A DNA stretch of 64,000 nucleotides from Rhizobium sp. Root708 (GTDB lineage: Bacteria > Pseudomonadota > Alphaproteobacteria > Rhizobiales > Rhizobiaceae): positions 124,073 through 188,072 of the forward strand of contig NZ_LMHV01000042.1 of NCBI RefSeq assembly GCF_001429725.1, read 5' to 3'. The stretch's first letter is position 1, and each line of letters starts with the position of its first letter. Below are positions 8,818 through 15,806 of the stretch, one piece after another. A program made the translations under genes and the position numbers. The notes below the pieces were generated by a model. That model made no database searches and was not told where the DNA came from. It worked only from the letters and a program-made list of their open reading frames with translations.

Positions 8818-9537
8818 TCAGGTGATCAGCTTCAGGCGGATCGCCTTGGCGACCAGCTGGGTCCTGTTGACGCAATCGAGCTTCTTGATCGCGCTCGTCA
8901 TGTAGGCATTCACGGTGTGATCGGACAGCGACAGGATCTGGCCGATCTCGATCGAGGTCTTGCCCTGTGCCGTCCAGCGCACGACCTCGCGTTCGCGTGC
9001 CGACAGCGCGGGATAGTCGCCGCCCTTTGTTGAACTGACCTGATTATACGCCTCAAGCGCGTGCAGCATAATCATCATCAGCTCGTTGACTTCCATCTGG
9101 CCGAGCGGCGCGCGGTTGCCCGCCATCCAGAAAAGAAGCCTGGTTCCATCGAGCGAACGGCACGGAATGGCGATGCCAACCTGCATGTCGAAGGCGTATT
9201 TCAACGTCTGCAGTTCCAACGGAAAGACGCAATTGGCGTCCGACAGGTTCCAGACCCGGGGCAGGACCGAATCCGAAACGCCCGAAGAGAAGAGCGGAAG
9301 TTGCATGAAGCGGGCGCGGTCGAACTGATTTATGTAGGCGGTCGGAAGCGACGTTTCGATCAGCAGGGGCTTCAGAAGAAGGCTATCCGGCGAGGGGGCA
9401 TCCATCAAGGTGATGTGCTTGAACCCGAAGGCAGAAGCAATCCGACAGAGCGTTTCGCCAAATGCCGGTTTGCTTCTGACCGCGGAAATCTCCGCTGTAA
9501 GAAGCAACTGTCTTTCCGAAGTTGCTATGTAGGACAT
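8818..9537 (-). CDS. LuxR-type transcriptional regulator with autoinducer-binding-like domain
   Basis: A 239-residue regulator. The C-terminal GerE/LuxR helix-turn-helix is clear at residues about 175-236 (LSAREREVVRWTAQGKTS, then HTVNAYMTSAIKKL). The N-terminal 160 residues have the length and layout of an acyl-homoserine-lactone or related ligand domain. No luxI-type synthase lies anywhere in the window, so it is a solo regulator as far as can be seen. A 32-bp inverted repeat lies 84 bases upstream of its start and could be its own operator. Ligand and targets are unknown. Confidence 0.85.
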   Translation of the reverse strand: MSYIATSERQLLLTAEISAVRSKPAFGETLCRIASAFGFKHITLMDAPSPDSLLLKPLLIETSLPTAYINQFDRARFMQLPLFSSGVSDSVLPRVWNLSDANCVFPLELQTLKYAFDMQVGIAIPCRSLDGTRLLFWMAGNRAPLGQMEVNELMMIMLHALEAYNQVSSTKGGDYPALSAREREVVRWTAQGKTSIEIGQILSLSDHTVNAYMTSAIKKLDCVNRTQLVAKAIRLKLIT

Positions 9538-9620
9538 CTACGATTCCCTGCCTGCCTGCATTTCAAATCATAAGATATACAAACTGATATATTTGCTAGC
9601 GGGAATTGACGGCGTGCACA

Positions 9621-9652
9621 GTGATTAAATTACACTGTCGTAATTTAATCAC
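9621..9652. promoter_or_regulatory. perfect 13-bp inverted repeat upstream of the LuxR-type gene
   Basis: GTGATTAAATTAC and its exact reverse complement are separated by ACTGTC. Flanking TGCACA (9615-9620) and TGTGCA (9659-9664) add partial outer symmetry. It is AT-rich in a GC-rich genome, has no T-run on either side, and lies in the 252-bp gap between the LuxR-type gene and the UPF0114 gene. It looks like an operator rather than a terminator. The structure is seen; the function is inferred. Confidence 0.6.
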
Positions 9653-9753
9653 CCGCTGATGTGCAAACCTCGTCCTGATGATGCGTTTTTCTCAACCTTA
9701 ACGCGATACGACTTATCGGTTACTTGGGATGCGGGTGACGACTTTGGGTAGAG

Positions 9754-9779
9754 TTCGCTCCGCGGTGCCGCGGAGCGAA
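9754..9779 (-). terminator. strong hairpin downstream of the UPF0114 gene
   Basis: A perfect 12-bp palindromic stem (TTCGCTCCGCGG / CCGCGGAGCGAA) with a very short loop lies 10 bases past the stop of the UPF0114 gene. No T-run follows on the minus strand, so it may be an mRNA end stabiliser or a weak terminator. Confidence 0.45.
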
Positions 9780-9789
9780 TCGGTCGCGA

Positions 9790-10302
9790 TCAGAGCTTGG
9801 TGTCGCTTTTGGGCTTCCTCGTCAGCTGCTCCAGGAAGCCGAGCATGACCGCCGATACGACGAAGGCGAGATGCATGACCGTCAGCCACATGATCTTGCT
9901 GTCGGTGTATTGATCCGCATTGAGGAAAACTTGAAGCAGGTGGATCGACGAAATCGCCACGATCGAGGAGGCGACCTTGATCTTCAGGCTGCCGGCATCG
10001 AGCTTGCCGATGAAGGAGACGTCGACTTCGCTTTCATCGAAGCGGCTGACGAAATTCTCGTAGCCCGAGATCATCACCATGACGACCAGGCTGGCGACGA
10101 GGGCCGCGTCGATGAGGCCGAGCATGGCCAGGATCATTTCGCCTTCGTCCAGCAGGAAGACGTTGCCGGCGACCTTCACGAACTTGTATCCGAAGGAAAC
10201 GGCGTAGACCGCAAGCGACAATGCCAGGCCGAGATAGAAGACAACGAGTATCCAACGGCTTGAAAGAATGATGCGCTCGACAATGAGCTCGAGTGATTTC
10301 AT
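9790..10302 (-). CDS. UPF0114 (YqhA-type) inner membrane protein
   Basis: A 170-residue integral membrane protein with about four transmembrane segments: near residues 15-38 (WILVVFYLGLALSLAVYAVS), 55-80, 108-127 and 137-156. The length and the motifs VISGYENFVSRF-like (MISGYENFVSRFD) and SSIHLLQVFLNA fit UPF0114/TIGR00645. Function is unknown. ATG 10302 has an excellent GAGGAGAAACC ribosome site; a longer frame to 10365 is not needed. It is divergent from fhs. Confidence 0.85.
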   Translation of the reverse strand: MKSLELIVERIILSSRWILVVFYLGLALSLAVYAVSFGYKFVKVAGNVFLLDEGEMILAMLGLIDAALVASLVVMVMISGYENFVSRFDESEVDVSFIGKLDAGSLKIKVASSIVAISSIHLLQVFLNADQYTDSKIMWLTVMHLAFVVSAVMLGFLEQLTRKPKSDTKL

Positions 10303-10435
10303 GGTTTCTCCTCGCAAATGCGGAATCGATGTGCGCTGATAAACGGGATGACGGTGTCTTCGCAACGCCGGTGCTCTTCAAACTTACGGCATAGTTCGGT
10401 ATTTCGTTCCAATAGACGGCGCATCCGGAGGGGAT

Positions 10436-12115
10436 ATGACAGAGTATAAGTCCGACATCGAGATTGCGCGGGCGGCCGTAAAGCGGCCGATCTTCGAGAT
10501 TGGTGAGAACCTGGGCATTCCGGCTGCGGATTTGGCGCCCTATGGGCACGACAAGGCCAAGATCAGCGCGGAATTCATCGCTGCGCAGAATGGAAAGCCG
10601 GACGGAAAACTCATTCTCGTCACGGCGATCAATCCGACGCCGGCGGGCGAGGGGAAGACGACCACGACAGTCGGTCTCGGCGACGGGCTGAACCGCATCG
10701 GCAAGAAGGCGGTCGTCTGTATCCGCGAAGCATCGCTTGGGCCGTGCTTCGGCGTGAAGGGCGGCGCGGCCGGCGGCGGCTATGCGCAGGTCATCCCGAT
10801 GGAAGACATCAACCTGCATTTCACCGGCGATTTCCACGCCATCACCTCCGCGCATAATCTGCTCGCGGCGATGATCGACAATCATATCTACTGGGGCAAC
10901 GAGCTCGACATCGATCTCCGGCGGGTCACCTGGCGGCGGGTGATGGACATGAACGACCGGGCGCTGCGCGAGATGGTCTCCTCGCTCGGCGGCGTGGCCA
11001 ACGGCTTCCCGCGACAGAACGGCTTCGATATCACCGTTGCCTCCGAGGTGATGGCGATCCTGTGCCTCGCCTCCGACCTGAAAGATCTTGAACAGCGTCT
11101 CGGCAACATCATCGTCGGCTACCGGCGCGATCGGAGCGCCGTCTATGCGCGCGACCTGAAGGCGGATGGGGCGATGGCCGTTCTGCTGAAGGACGCGATG
11201 CAGCCTAACCTCGTTCAGACGCTGGAGAACAATCCGGCCTTCGTTCACGGCGGCCCTTTCGCCAACATTGCACATGGCTGCAACTCGGTCATCGCCACGA
11301 AGACGGCGCTGAAGCTCGGGGAATATGTCGTGACCGAAGCCGGCTTCGGCGCGGATCTCGGAGCGGAGAAGTTCTTCGACATCAAGTGCCGCAAGGCGGG
11401 ATTGCGACCGGACGCTGCCGTCATCGTCGCGACCGTACGTGCATTGAAGATGAATGGTGGGGTGAAGAAGGAGGAGCTTGGTGCCGAGAACGTCGCGGCG
11501 CTGAAGAAGGGCTGCTCCAATCTCGGCCGCCATGTGGCCAATGTCCGCAAGTTCGGCGTTCCTGTCGTCGTCGCGATCAATCATTTCGTCACCGACACCG
11601 ATGCGGAAGTCGCGGCCGTGAAGGATTACGTCTCGCGGCTGGGGGCGGAAGCCATTCTTTGCCGGCACTGGGCGGAAGGATCGGCGGGTATCGAAGAGCT
11701 TGCCTACAAGGTGGTCGAGCTTGCCGAATCGGGACAGGCTCGCTTCGAGCCGCTCTATCCCGACGATGTGTCGTTGTTCGAGAAGATCGAGATCGTCGCT
11801 TCCAAGATCTATCACGCCGGAGAGGTGACGGCTGACAAGGCCGTTCGCGATCAGCTTCGCGCCTGGGAGGAGCAGGGCTACGGCACGCTGCCAGTCTGCA
11901 TGGCAAAGACGCAATATTCCTTCTCGACCGATCCGAGCCTCAGGGGCGCGCCCGAAGGGCATGTTGTGCCGGTGCGCGAGGTACGGCTGTCGGCCGGCGC
12001 CGGTTTCGTCGTGGCGATCACCGGCGAAATCATGACCATGCCCGGCCTGCCGAGATCGCCTTCAGCGGAACGGATCTATCTCAACGATCAGGGGTATATC
12101 GAGGGGCTGTTCTGA
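10436..12115 (+). CDS. fhs: formate--tetrahydrofolate ligase
   Basis: A 559-residue enzyme that makes 10-formyl-tetrahydrofolate from formate, ATP and tetrahydrofolate in one-carbon metabolism. The ATP-binding loop is TPAGEGKTTTTVGL (about residues 63-76), followed by REASLGPCFGVKGGAAGGG. The C-terminal PGLPRSPSAE segment and the length agree with the family. The start follows a strong GGAGGGG site. It stands alone on the plus strand. Confidence 0.96.
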   Translation: MTEYKSDIEIARAAVKRPIFEIGENLGIPAADLAPYGHDKAKISAEFIAAQNGKPDGKLILVTAINPTPAGEGKTTTTVGLGDGLNRIGKKAVVCIREASLGPCFGVKGGAAGGGYAQVIPMEDINLHFTGDFHAITSAHNLLAAMIDNHIYWGNELDIDLRRVTWRRVMDMNDRALREMVSSLGGVANGFPRQNGFDITVASEVMAILCLASDLKDLEQRLGNIIVGYRRDRSAVYARDLKADGAMAVLLKDAMQPNLVQTLENNPAFVHGGPFANIAHGCNSVIATKTALKLGEYVVTEAGFGADLGAEKFFDIKCRKAGLRPDAAVIVATVRALKMNGGVKKEELGAENVAALKKGCSNLGRHVANVRKFGVPVVVAINHFVTDTDAEVAAVKDYVSRLGAEAILCRHWAEGSAGIEELAYKVVELAESGQARFEPLYPDDVSLFEKIEIVASKIYHAGEVTADKAVRDQLRAWEEQGYGTLPVCMAKTQYSFSTDPSLRGAPEGHVVPVREVRLSAGAGFVVAITGEIMTMPGLPRSPSAERIYLNDQGYIEGLF

Positions 12116-12212
12116 GCCGAAGCATAGGGCGGATAGCTGACGCCACCTAGTTGCCAGCTTGATTCAAGTCGCTGAGGGATCGATTCCGCCTTCGCCGCTA
12201 AGCCATTGGCAG

Positions 12213-13085
12213 TCAATGGCAATAGCGATAACCGCCCTTGCGTTGCAGCACATCGAGATGGAAATGCGTCTCGTGGGCGGCATCGCTTTCCGGGTCGAGC
12301 ACCGTCATGAAATAAAGGCAGCCGGCGGCGCTGACGGTGCGCTGGAAGGCGCCAACGAGCGTTGAATCCTCGCGGCGCGGCTGAACGGCGATGTCGTCGC
12401 CCTTCTCGAAGCTGAAGCTCGCGACATCGACGGCATTGCCGCGCGCATGCTCCGATATCTTGCCGGTTTCGGCGCTGTTGCGCAGGCGGCAGATATAGGA
12501 GGACGCCTGGTTGACCGAGACGATCGCACCCTGATCCTTCGCCGCGACGGCTGCCGCCGGAATGACGCTTTCCTTCAGCCAGTGGGCGAGCGCCAGAGCA
12601 ACGGGGCAGCGGAAGACGCCATCCGGCTTCAGCTTGATGCCGGGCAACACCTCGGAAACCTTGATCGGCTTGTCGATACCGCAGCCGTTGCCATCATCGA
12701 TGCGCGGGAGGTCCTTGAAGACGACGCCGAGGCTCTGCAGTTCCTTGATGCATTCGGAATGCTCGGCATCGCTCTCTGCGGCGATCGTCAGGTGCTGCTC
12801 TTCCAGCGATTGTTGCGACGGAAGCTTCGGGCCTTGCTTTTCCGGAGGGGTATCCCCCTTGGTGTCGTCTTTCGGGACGTTGTCGGGCGCCGCAGTCTCA
12901 GGCGTCGCTGGCTGAGCGTCAGGCGTTGCCGGCTTGGGCTCGGGTTTCGGCACGGATGTAGCCGGTGGTGTTTCTGCCGTTTCTCCCGGTTTCTGCTGCG
13001 GTACGGGCGCCTGATCGGGCAAGCGCGCCGAGGTCAGAAAAGTGAGGCAGGCGAGGGCCATCGCGATTGCCAGCGTTTTTCGCAC
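12213..13085 (-). CDS. secreted extensin-like (ExtensinC) family protein
   Basis: A 290-residue exported protein. It has a hydrophobic signal at residues 1-20, then a Pro/Thr/Lys-rich linker (about 25-95), then an extensin-like C-terminal domain (about 100-290). SEHARGNAVDV and ETHFHLDV resemble the zinc ligands of LAS-type D-Ala-D-Ala peptidases, which points to a peptidoglycan role, although this family is little characterised. Cysteines in CIKEL, CGIDKP, CPVA, YICRL, GCLYF and YRYCH may form disulphides. It converges on fhs. Confidence 0.8.
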   Translation of the reverse strand: MRKTLAIAMALACLTFLTSARLPDQAPVPQQKPGETAETPPATSVPKPEPKPATPDAQPATPETAAPDNVPKDDTKGDTPPEKQGPKLPSQQSLEEQHLTIAAESDAEHSECIKELQSLGVVFKDLPRIDDGNGCGIDKPIKVSEVLPGIKLKPDGVFRCPVALALAHWLKESVIPAAAVAAKDQGAIVSVNQASSYICRLRNSAETGKISEHARGNAVDVASFSFEKGDDIAVQPRREDSTLVGAFQRTVSAAGCLYFMTVLDPESDAAHETHFHLDVLQRKGGYRYCH

Positions 13086-13179
13086 GGATCCATCCTGCGT
13101 TGTTTATTTTAGCAGGAAGAGAACGCGCGGATGAATATTTCGTTGCAATTTCGCAACGTTGGCTAACGCGCTATAAACA

Positions 13180-13194
13180 TGATTGGTTAAATCA
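13180..13194 (+). promoter_or_regulatory. IRO box 1 (RirA-type iron-responsive operator) upstream of shmR
   Basis: TGA-TTGGTTAAA-TCA fits the rhizobial IRO consensus TGA-N9-TCA bound by the iron regulator RirA. It lies 160 bases before the shmR start and 22 bases before a second copy. The match is seen; binding is inferred. Confidence 0.55.
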
Positions 13195-13215
13195 AGTTAA
13201 GTCGAGCTAGATATA

Positions 13216-13244
13216 TTGACAACAATAGTCATGTTTTTTATGCG
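13216..13244 (+). promoter_or_regulatory. predicted shmR promoter overlapping IRO box 2
   Basis: TTGACA (13216-13221) and TATGCG (13239-13244) are 17 bases apart, a good sigma-70 layout. A second IRO box, TGA-CAACAATAG-TCA, occupies 13217-13231 and so overlaps the -35 element. A repressor bound there would block polymerase. This fits induction of the haem receptor under iron limitation. Confidence 0.6.
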
Positions 13245-13353
13245 GCAGAAAGAAGGCGGTTTTCTCCGCTGAAATGCCTAGCCAGCCCCTCGAAGCGCCG
13301 ACGCGCGAAGACCAGCCAGCCCGGCGAATTTTTCCTTTGAGGGGTTGGTTTTA

Positions 13354-15558
13354 ATGGTTATCCGACACTGGCGTTCCGCTCTTGCGGTCTCTGCGGCTGT
13401 TCTTGTTTTCCCTGTGGCTCAGGCTTTGGCGCAGAGTGCTGAAAGCGCGCCTGCCGCTGAAGGCGGTACGCCGCTGCAAAAGATTGTGGTTAAGGGCAAA
13501 AGGGTCGTGGCGGACGATCCGGCTGCGAACAACCCTCTGGCAAGCCAGACAACGGCTGACGAGATCGCGAAAAAGGAAATCAACGACATCAAGGATCTCG
13601 GCAATACGACCGAGCCGGGTGTTGACTATGTCGCGAGCCGCCCTGGGCAGCCGGGTGGCCTGTTTATTCGTGGCCTGGGCGGGCCGCGTATAACGACGCT
13701 GGTCGACAATATCCCGATCCCCTTCTTGAGCAATGATGCGCGCATCGGTTCAATGTCGCCGACCACTGGCATCAGCGACGGTAACGATAGCTACGATCTG
13801 TCATCGCTATCGACGATTGACGTCCTGCGAGGAGCGGATTCCAGCCGCATCGGTAGCGGCGCGCTCGGCGGCGCGCTTGTGCTGAGGACGCTGGAACCGG
13901 AAGACCTGATCGGTGAAGGACGCGACTGGGGTGGCGTGGCAAAGCTGACCTTCGACGGCGACAACGATAGCCTGGGTGGGTCGGTCGCAGTCGCCAAGAG
14001 GATCCAGGATACCTCTATTCTGTTCCAGGGCGGCCTCAAGCGGGGCCATGAGGAAAAGAACCAGGGTGACGTCGGCGGCGTTTACACCACGCGGACCGAA
14101 GCGAACCCCGCGGATTTCGATCAGAACAACCTGCTCTTCAAACTTCGCCAGGATCTTGAGGGCGGTCATCGTATTGGATTTACCGCCGAGCGTTTCGACG
14201 TGCAGACCGATACGGTCCTCAAGACGCTGGCTAACCCGACATTGTATACGCCCGACGCCTACACCGGCTTCGACAACACCCGGCGTGAACGCGTGTCGCT
14301 CGACTATGATTACGAGGCCCCTGATGCAGACAGCCTGATCGACTCGGCATCGTTGAAGCTCTATTGGCAGAAGCTGTACAAGGGTTCCGGCTCGCAGGGT
14401 ACGCGCATCAGCGGCGTCCAGTATCTGCGAGACAATGAGATGGAAGAGGGCTCGTTCGGCATCACCGGCGGCGCGATCTCCCAATTCGATACCGGCTATA
14501 TCGATCACGAACTGCGCTTTGGCGGCTTGGCATCGATCTCCAATACGACGAGCTACCTGACGGCGAGACCGGCCTCGATCGTTACGTTCTCACAGGCGGA
14601 CATGCCGGATGTCGATGGAGGCAAGGTTGGCCTCTATGTCGAAGACGAGATGAAATTCGGCGATAGCGGTTTTGCGCTGACGCCGGGCACACGCTTCGAC
14701 TGGTACAACTACGATCCGAAAATCTCGGAAGGCTTCCGGGAAAATGCCGGCTTGGCACTCTTTGGGATGCAGCCGAGCCAGGACGGTGTGCGGCTTTCTC
14801 CGAAGCTGCTCGCGACCTATGACCTTACTCCCGAGGTGCAACTCTTCGCCCAGTGGGCGATGGGCTTCCGGGCGCCAACCGTCAATGAATTGTACATCAA
14901 CTTCAGCAACCCCCCCTCCGGTTATGCCTATTTGGGCAATCCTTACCTGAAGCCCGAAACCTCACAGGGCTTTGAGATCGGTGCGACCTATAACAGCAAC
15001 GATCTGACGGCAAAGCTCACGCTGTTCCACAACAAGTACAAGAACTTCATCGACAACACTGATCCGGTCGTCGATCCGGTTTCAGGTCTGAACGTGACGA
15101 CGTTCTATAACCGGGCACACGTCAACATCTCGGGCGTTGAAGCCAAGGCACGCAAGGAATTTGCGAACGGCTTCAATATGAGTGGCTCGTTGGCTTATGC
15201 CTATGGCAAGGACGAGGACACCGACGAACTGATCCCGACCGTCGCTCCCTTCAAGGCGATCGTCGGCGTTGGATATGCCGCAGAGACCTGGGGCACGGAT
15301 CTCGCCTTCATCGGTGCCGCCGCGGTTTCGGATCGCTCTTCGGCATCATTCAAGCCGCCGGGCTATGGCACCATGAACCTCACCGGCTGGTGGGAGCCGG
15401 AACAGGTTAAGGGGATGCGTGTCCAGGCAGGCGTCTACAACATCTTCGACAAGACCTACTACGACGCCATCGCTGTTCGTGATGCCATCACGCAGCCGCG
15501 CGAATATTATTCAGAGACTGGCCGGACGTTCAAGATTTCGCTCACTCAGCGCTTTTAA
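13354..15558 (+). CDS. shmR: TonB-dependent haem/haemoglobin receptor, ShmR-like
   Basis: A 734-residue outer-membrane receptor. A signal peptide ends near AQALAQS; the TonB-box/plug region follows (KIVVKGKR, then GLFIRGLGGPRITTLVDNIP), and the beta-barrel ends in a terminal phenylalanine (LTQRF). FRAP lies at residues 505-508 and NPYL, a variant of the NPNL box of haem receptors, at 529-532. No histidine lies between these boxes, where many haem receptors have a ligand. I use ATG 13354 after GAGGGG; a TTG at 13345 adds three residues. Two IRO boxes upstream support iron control. Assignment to ShmR also rests on being next to trpE(G), as I recall for S. meliloti. Confidence 0.85.
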   Translation: MVIRHWRSALAVSAAVLVFPVAQALAQSAESAPAAEGGTPLQKIVVKGKRVVADDPAANNPLASQTTADEIAKKEINDIKDLGNTTEPGVDYVASRPGQPGGLFIRGLGGPRITTLVDNIPIPFLSNDARIGSMSPTTGISDGNDSYDLSSLSTIDVLRGADSSRIGSGALGGALVLRTLEPEDLIGEGRDWGGVAKLTFDGDNDSLGGSVAVAKRIQDTSILFQGGLKRGHEEKNQGDVGGVYTTRTEANPADFDQNNLLFKLRQDLEGGHRIGFTAERFDVQTDTVLKTLANPTLYTPDAYTGFDNTRRERVSLDYDYEAPDADSLIDSASLKLYWQKLYKGSGSQGTRISGVQYLRDNEMEEGSFGITGGAISQFDTGYIDHELRFGGLASISNTTSYLTARPASIVTFSQADMPDVDGGKVGLYVEDEMKFGDSGFALTPGTRFDWYNYDPKISEGFRENAGLALFGMQPSQDGVRLSPKLLATYDLTPEVQLFAQWAMGFRAPTVNELYINFSNPPSGYAYLGNPYLKPETSQGFEIGATYNSNDLTAKLTLFHNKYKNFIDNTDPVVDPVSGLNVTTFYNRAHVNISGVEAKARKEFANGFNMSGSLAYAYGKDEDTDELIPTVAPFKAIVGVGYAAETWGTDLAFIGAAAVSDRSSASFKPPGYGTMNLTGWWEPEQVKGMRVQAGVYNIFDKTYYDAIAVRDAITQPREYYSETGRTFKISLTQRF

Positions 15559-15564
15559 CCGAAC

Positions 15565-15593
15565 AAAAGGGCGGCCGTCGGGCCGCCCTTTTT
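15565..15593 (+). terminator. rho-independent terminator after shmR
   Basis: GGGCGGCC and GGCCGCCC form an 8-bp GC stem with a GTCG loop, flanked by AAAA on the left and TTTTT on the right. It follows the shmR stop by seven bases and separates it from the trp leader. Confidence 0.9.
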
Positions 15594-15611
15594 CATTTGC
15601 GGATTGGCCTC

Positions 15612-15640
15612 TTGCGCTTGGTCCGATCTCACGCTAACAA
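15612..15640 (+). promoter_or_regulatory. predicted trp leader promoter
   Basis: TTGCGC (15612-15617) and TAACAA (15635-15640) are 17 bases apart. The leader peptide ATG begins nine bases past the end of the -10, about where transcription should start, so the leader mRNA would be leaderless, as I recall being described for S. meliloti trpL. Confidence 0.55.
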
Positions 15641-15648
15641 TTTCGACC

Positions 15649-15693
15649 ATGAACATGTCCTTGAACATCGCAATCTGGTGGTGGGCTCGCTAA
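15649..15693 (+). CDS. trpL: trp operon leader peptide (peTrpL type)
   Basis: A 14-codon reading frame encoding MNMSLNIAIWWWAR with three consecutive Trp codons. The ending IWWWAR matches the S. meliloti TrpL peptide as I remember it. Ribosome stalling at the Trp codons when charged tRNA-Trp is scarce would let the antiterminator form and transcription proceed into trpE(G). No Shine-Dalgarno site precedes it, in line with a leaderless start. Confidence 0.9.
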   Translation: MNMSLNIAIWWWAR

Positions 15694-15761
15694 GGCGGCC
15701 TCGACCAATCGTGTCCAAAGACGACGATGAGCCGCCCGGAAAAACCCAGGCGGCTTTTTTT
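15649..15761 (+). ncRNA. trp attenuator / terminated leader RNA (rnTrpL-like)
   Basis: The terminator is AGCCGCC (15730-15736) pairing with GGCGGCT (15749-15755), followed by seven T. The alternative antiterminator pairs GGCGGC (15694-15699, just after the leader stop) with GCCGCC (15731-15736), so the two structures exclude each other. Premature termination would release an RNA of about 113 bases. In S. meliloti the comparable rnTrpL RNA and its peptide act in trans; such activity here is inference. Confidence 0.85.
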
Positions 15762-15806
15762 GTTTTAAGCCTGCCTGTCGTCCGGGCCCGATAACGGAGT
15801 GGAACA

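Noticed and set aside
10034..11962. A 642-codon open frame on the minus strand over fhs
   Set aside because: Antisense to an unmistakable fhs gene, no ribosome site and no family similarity.
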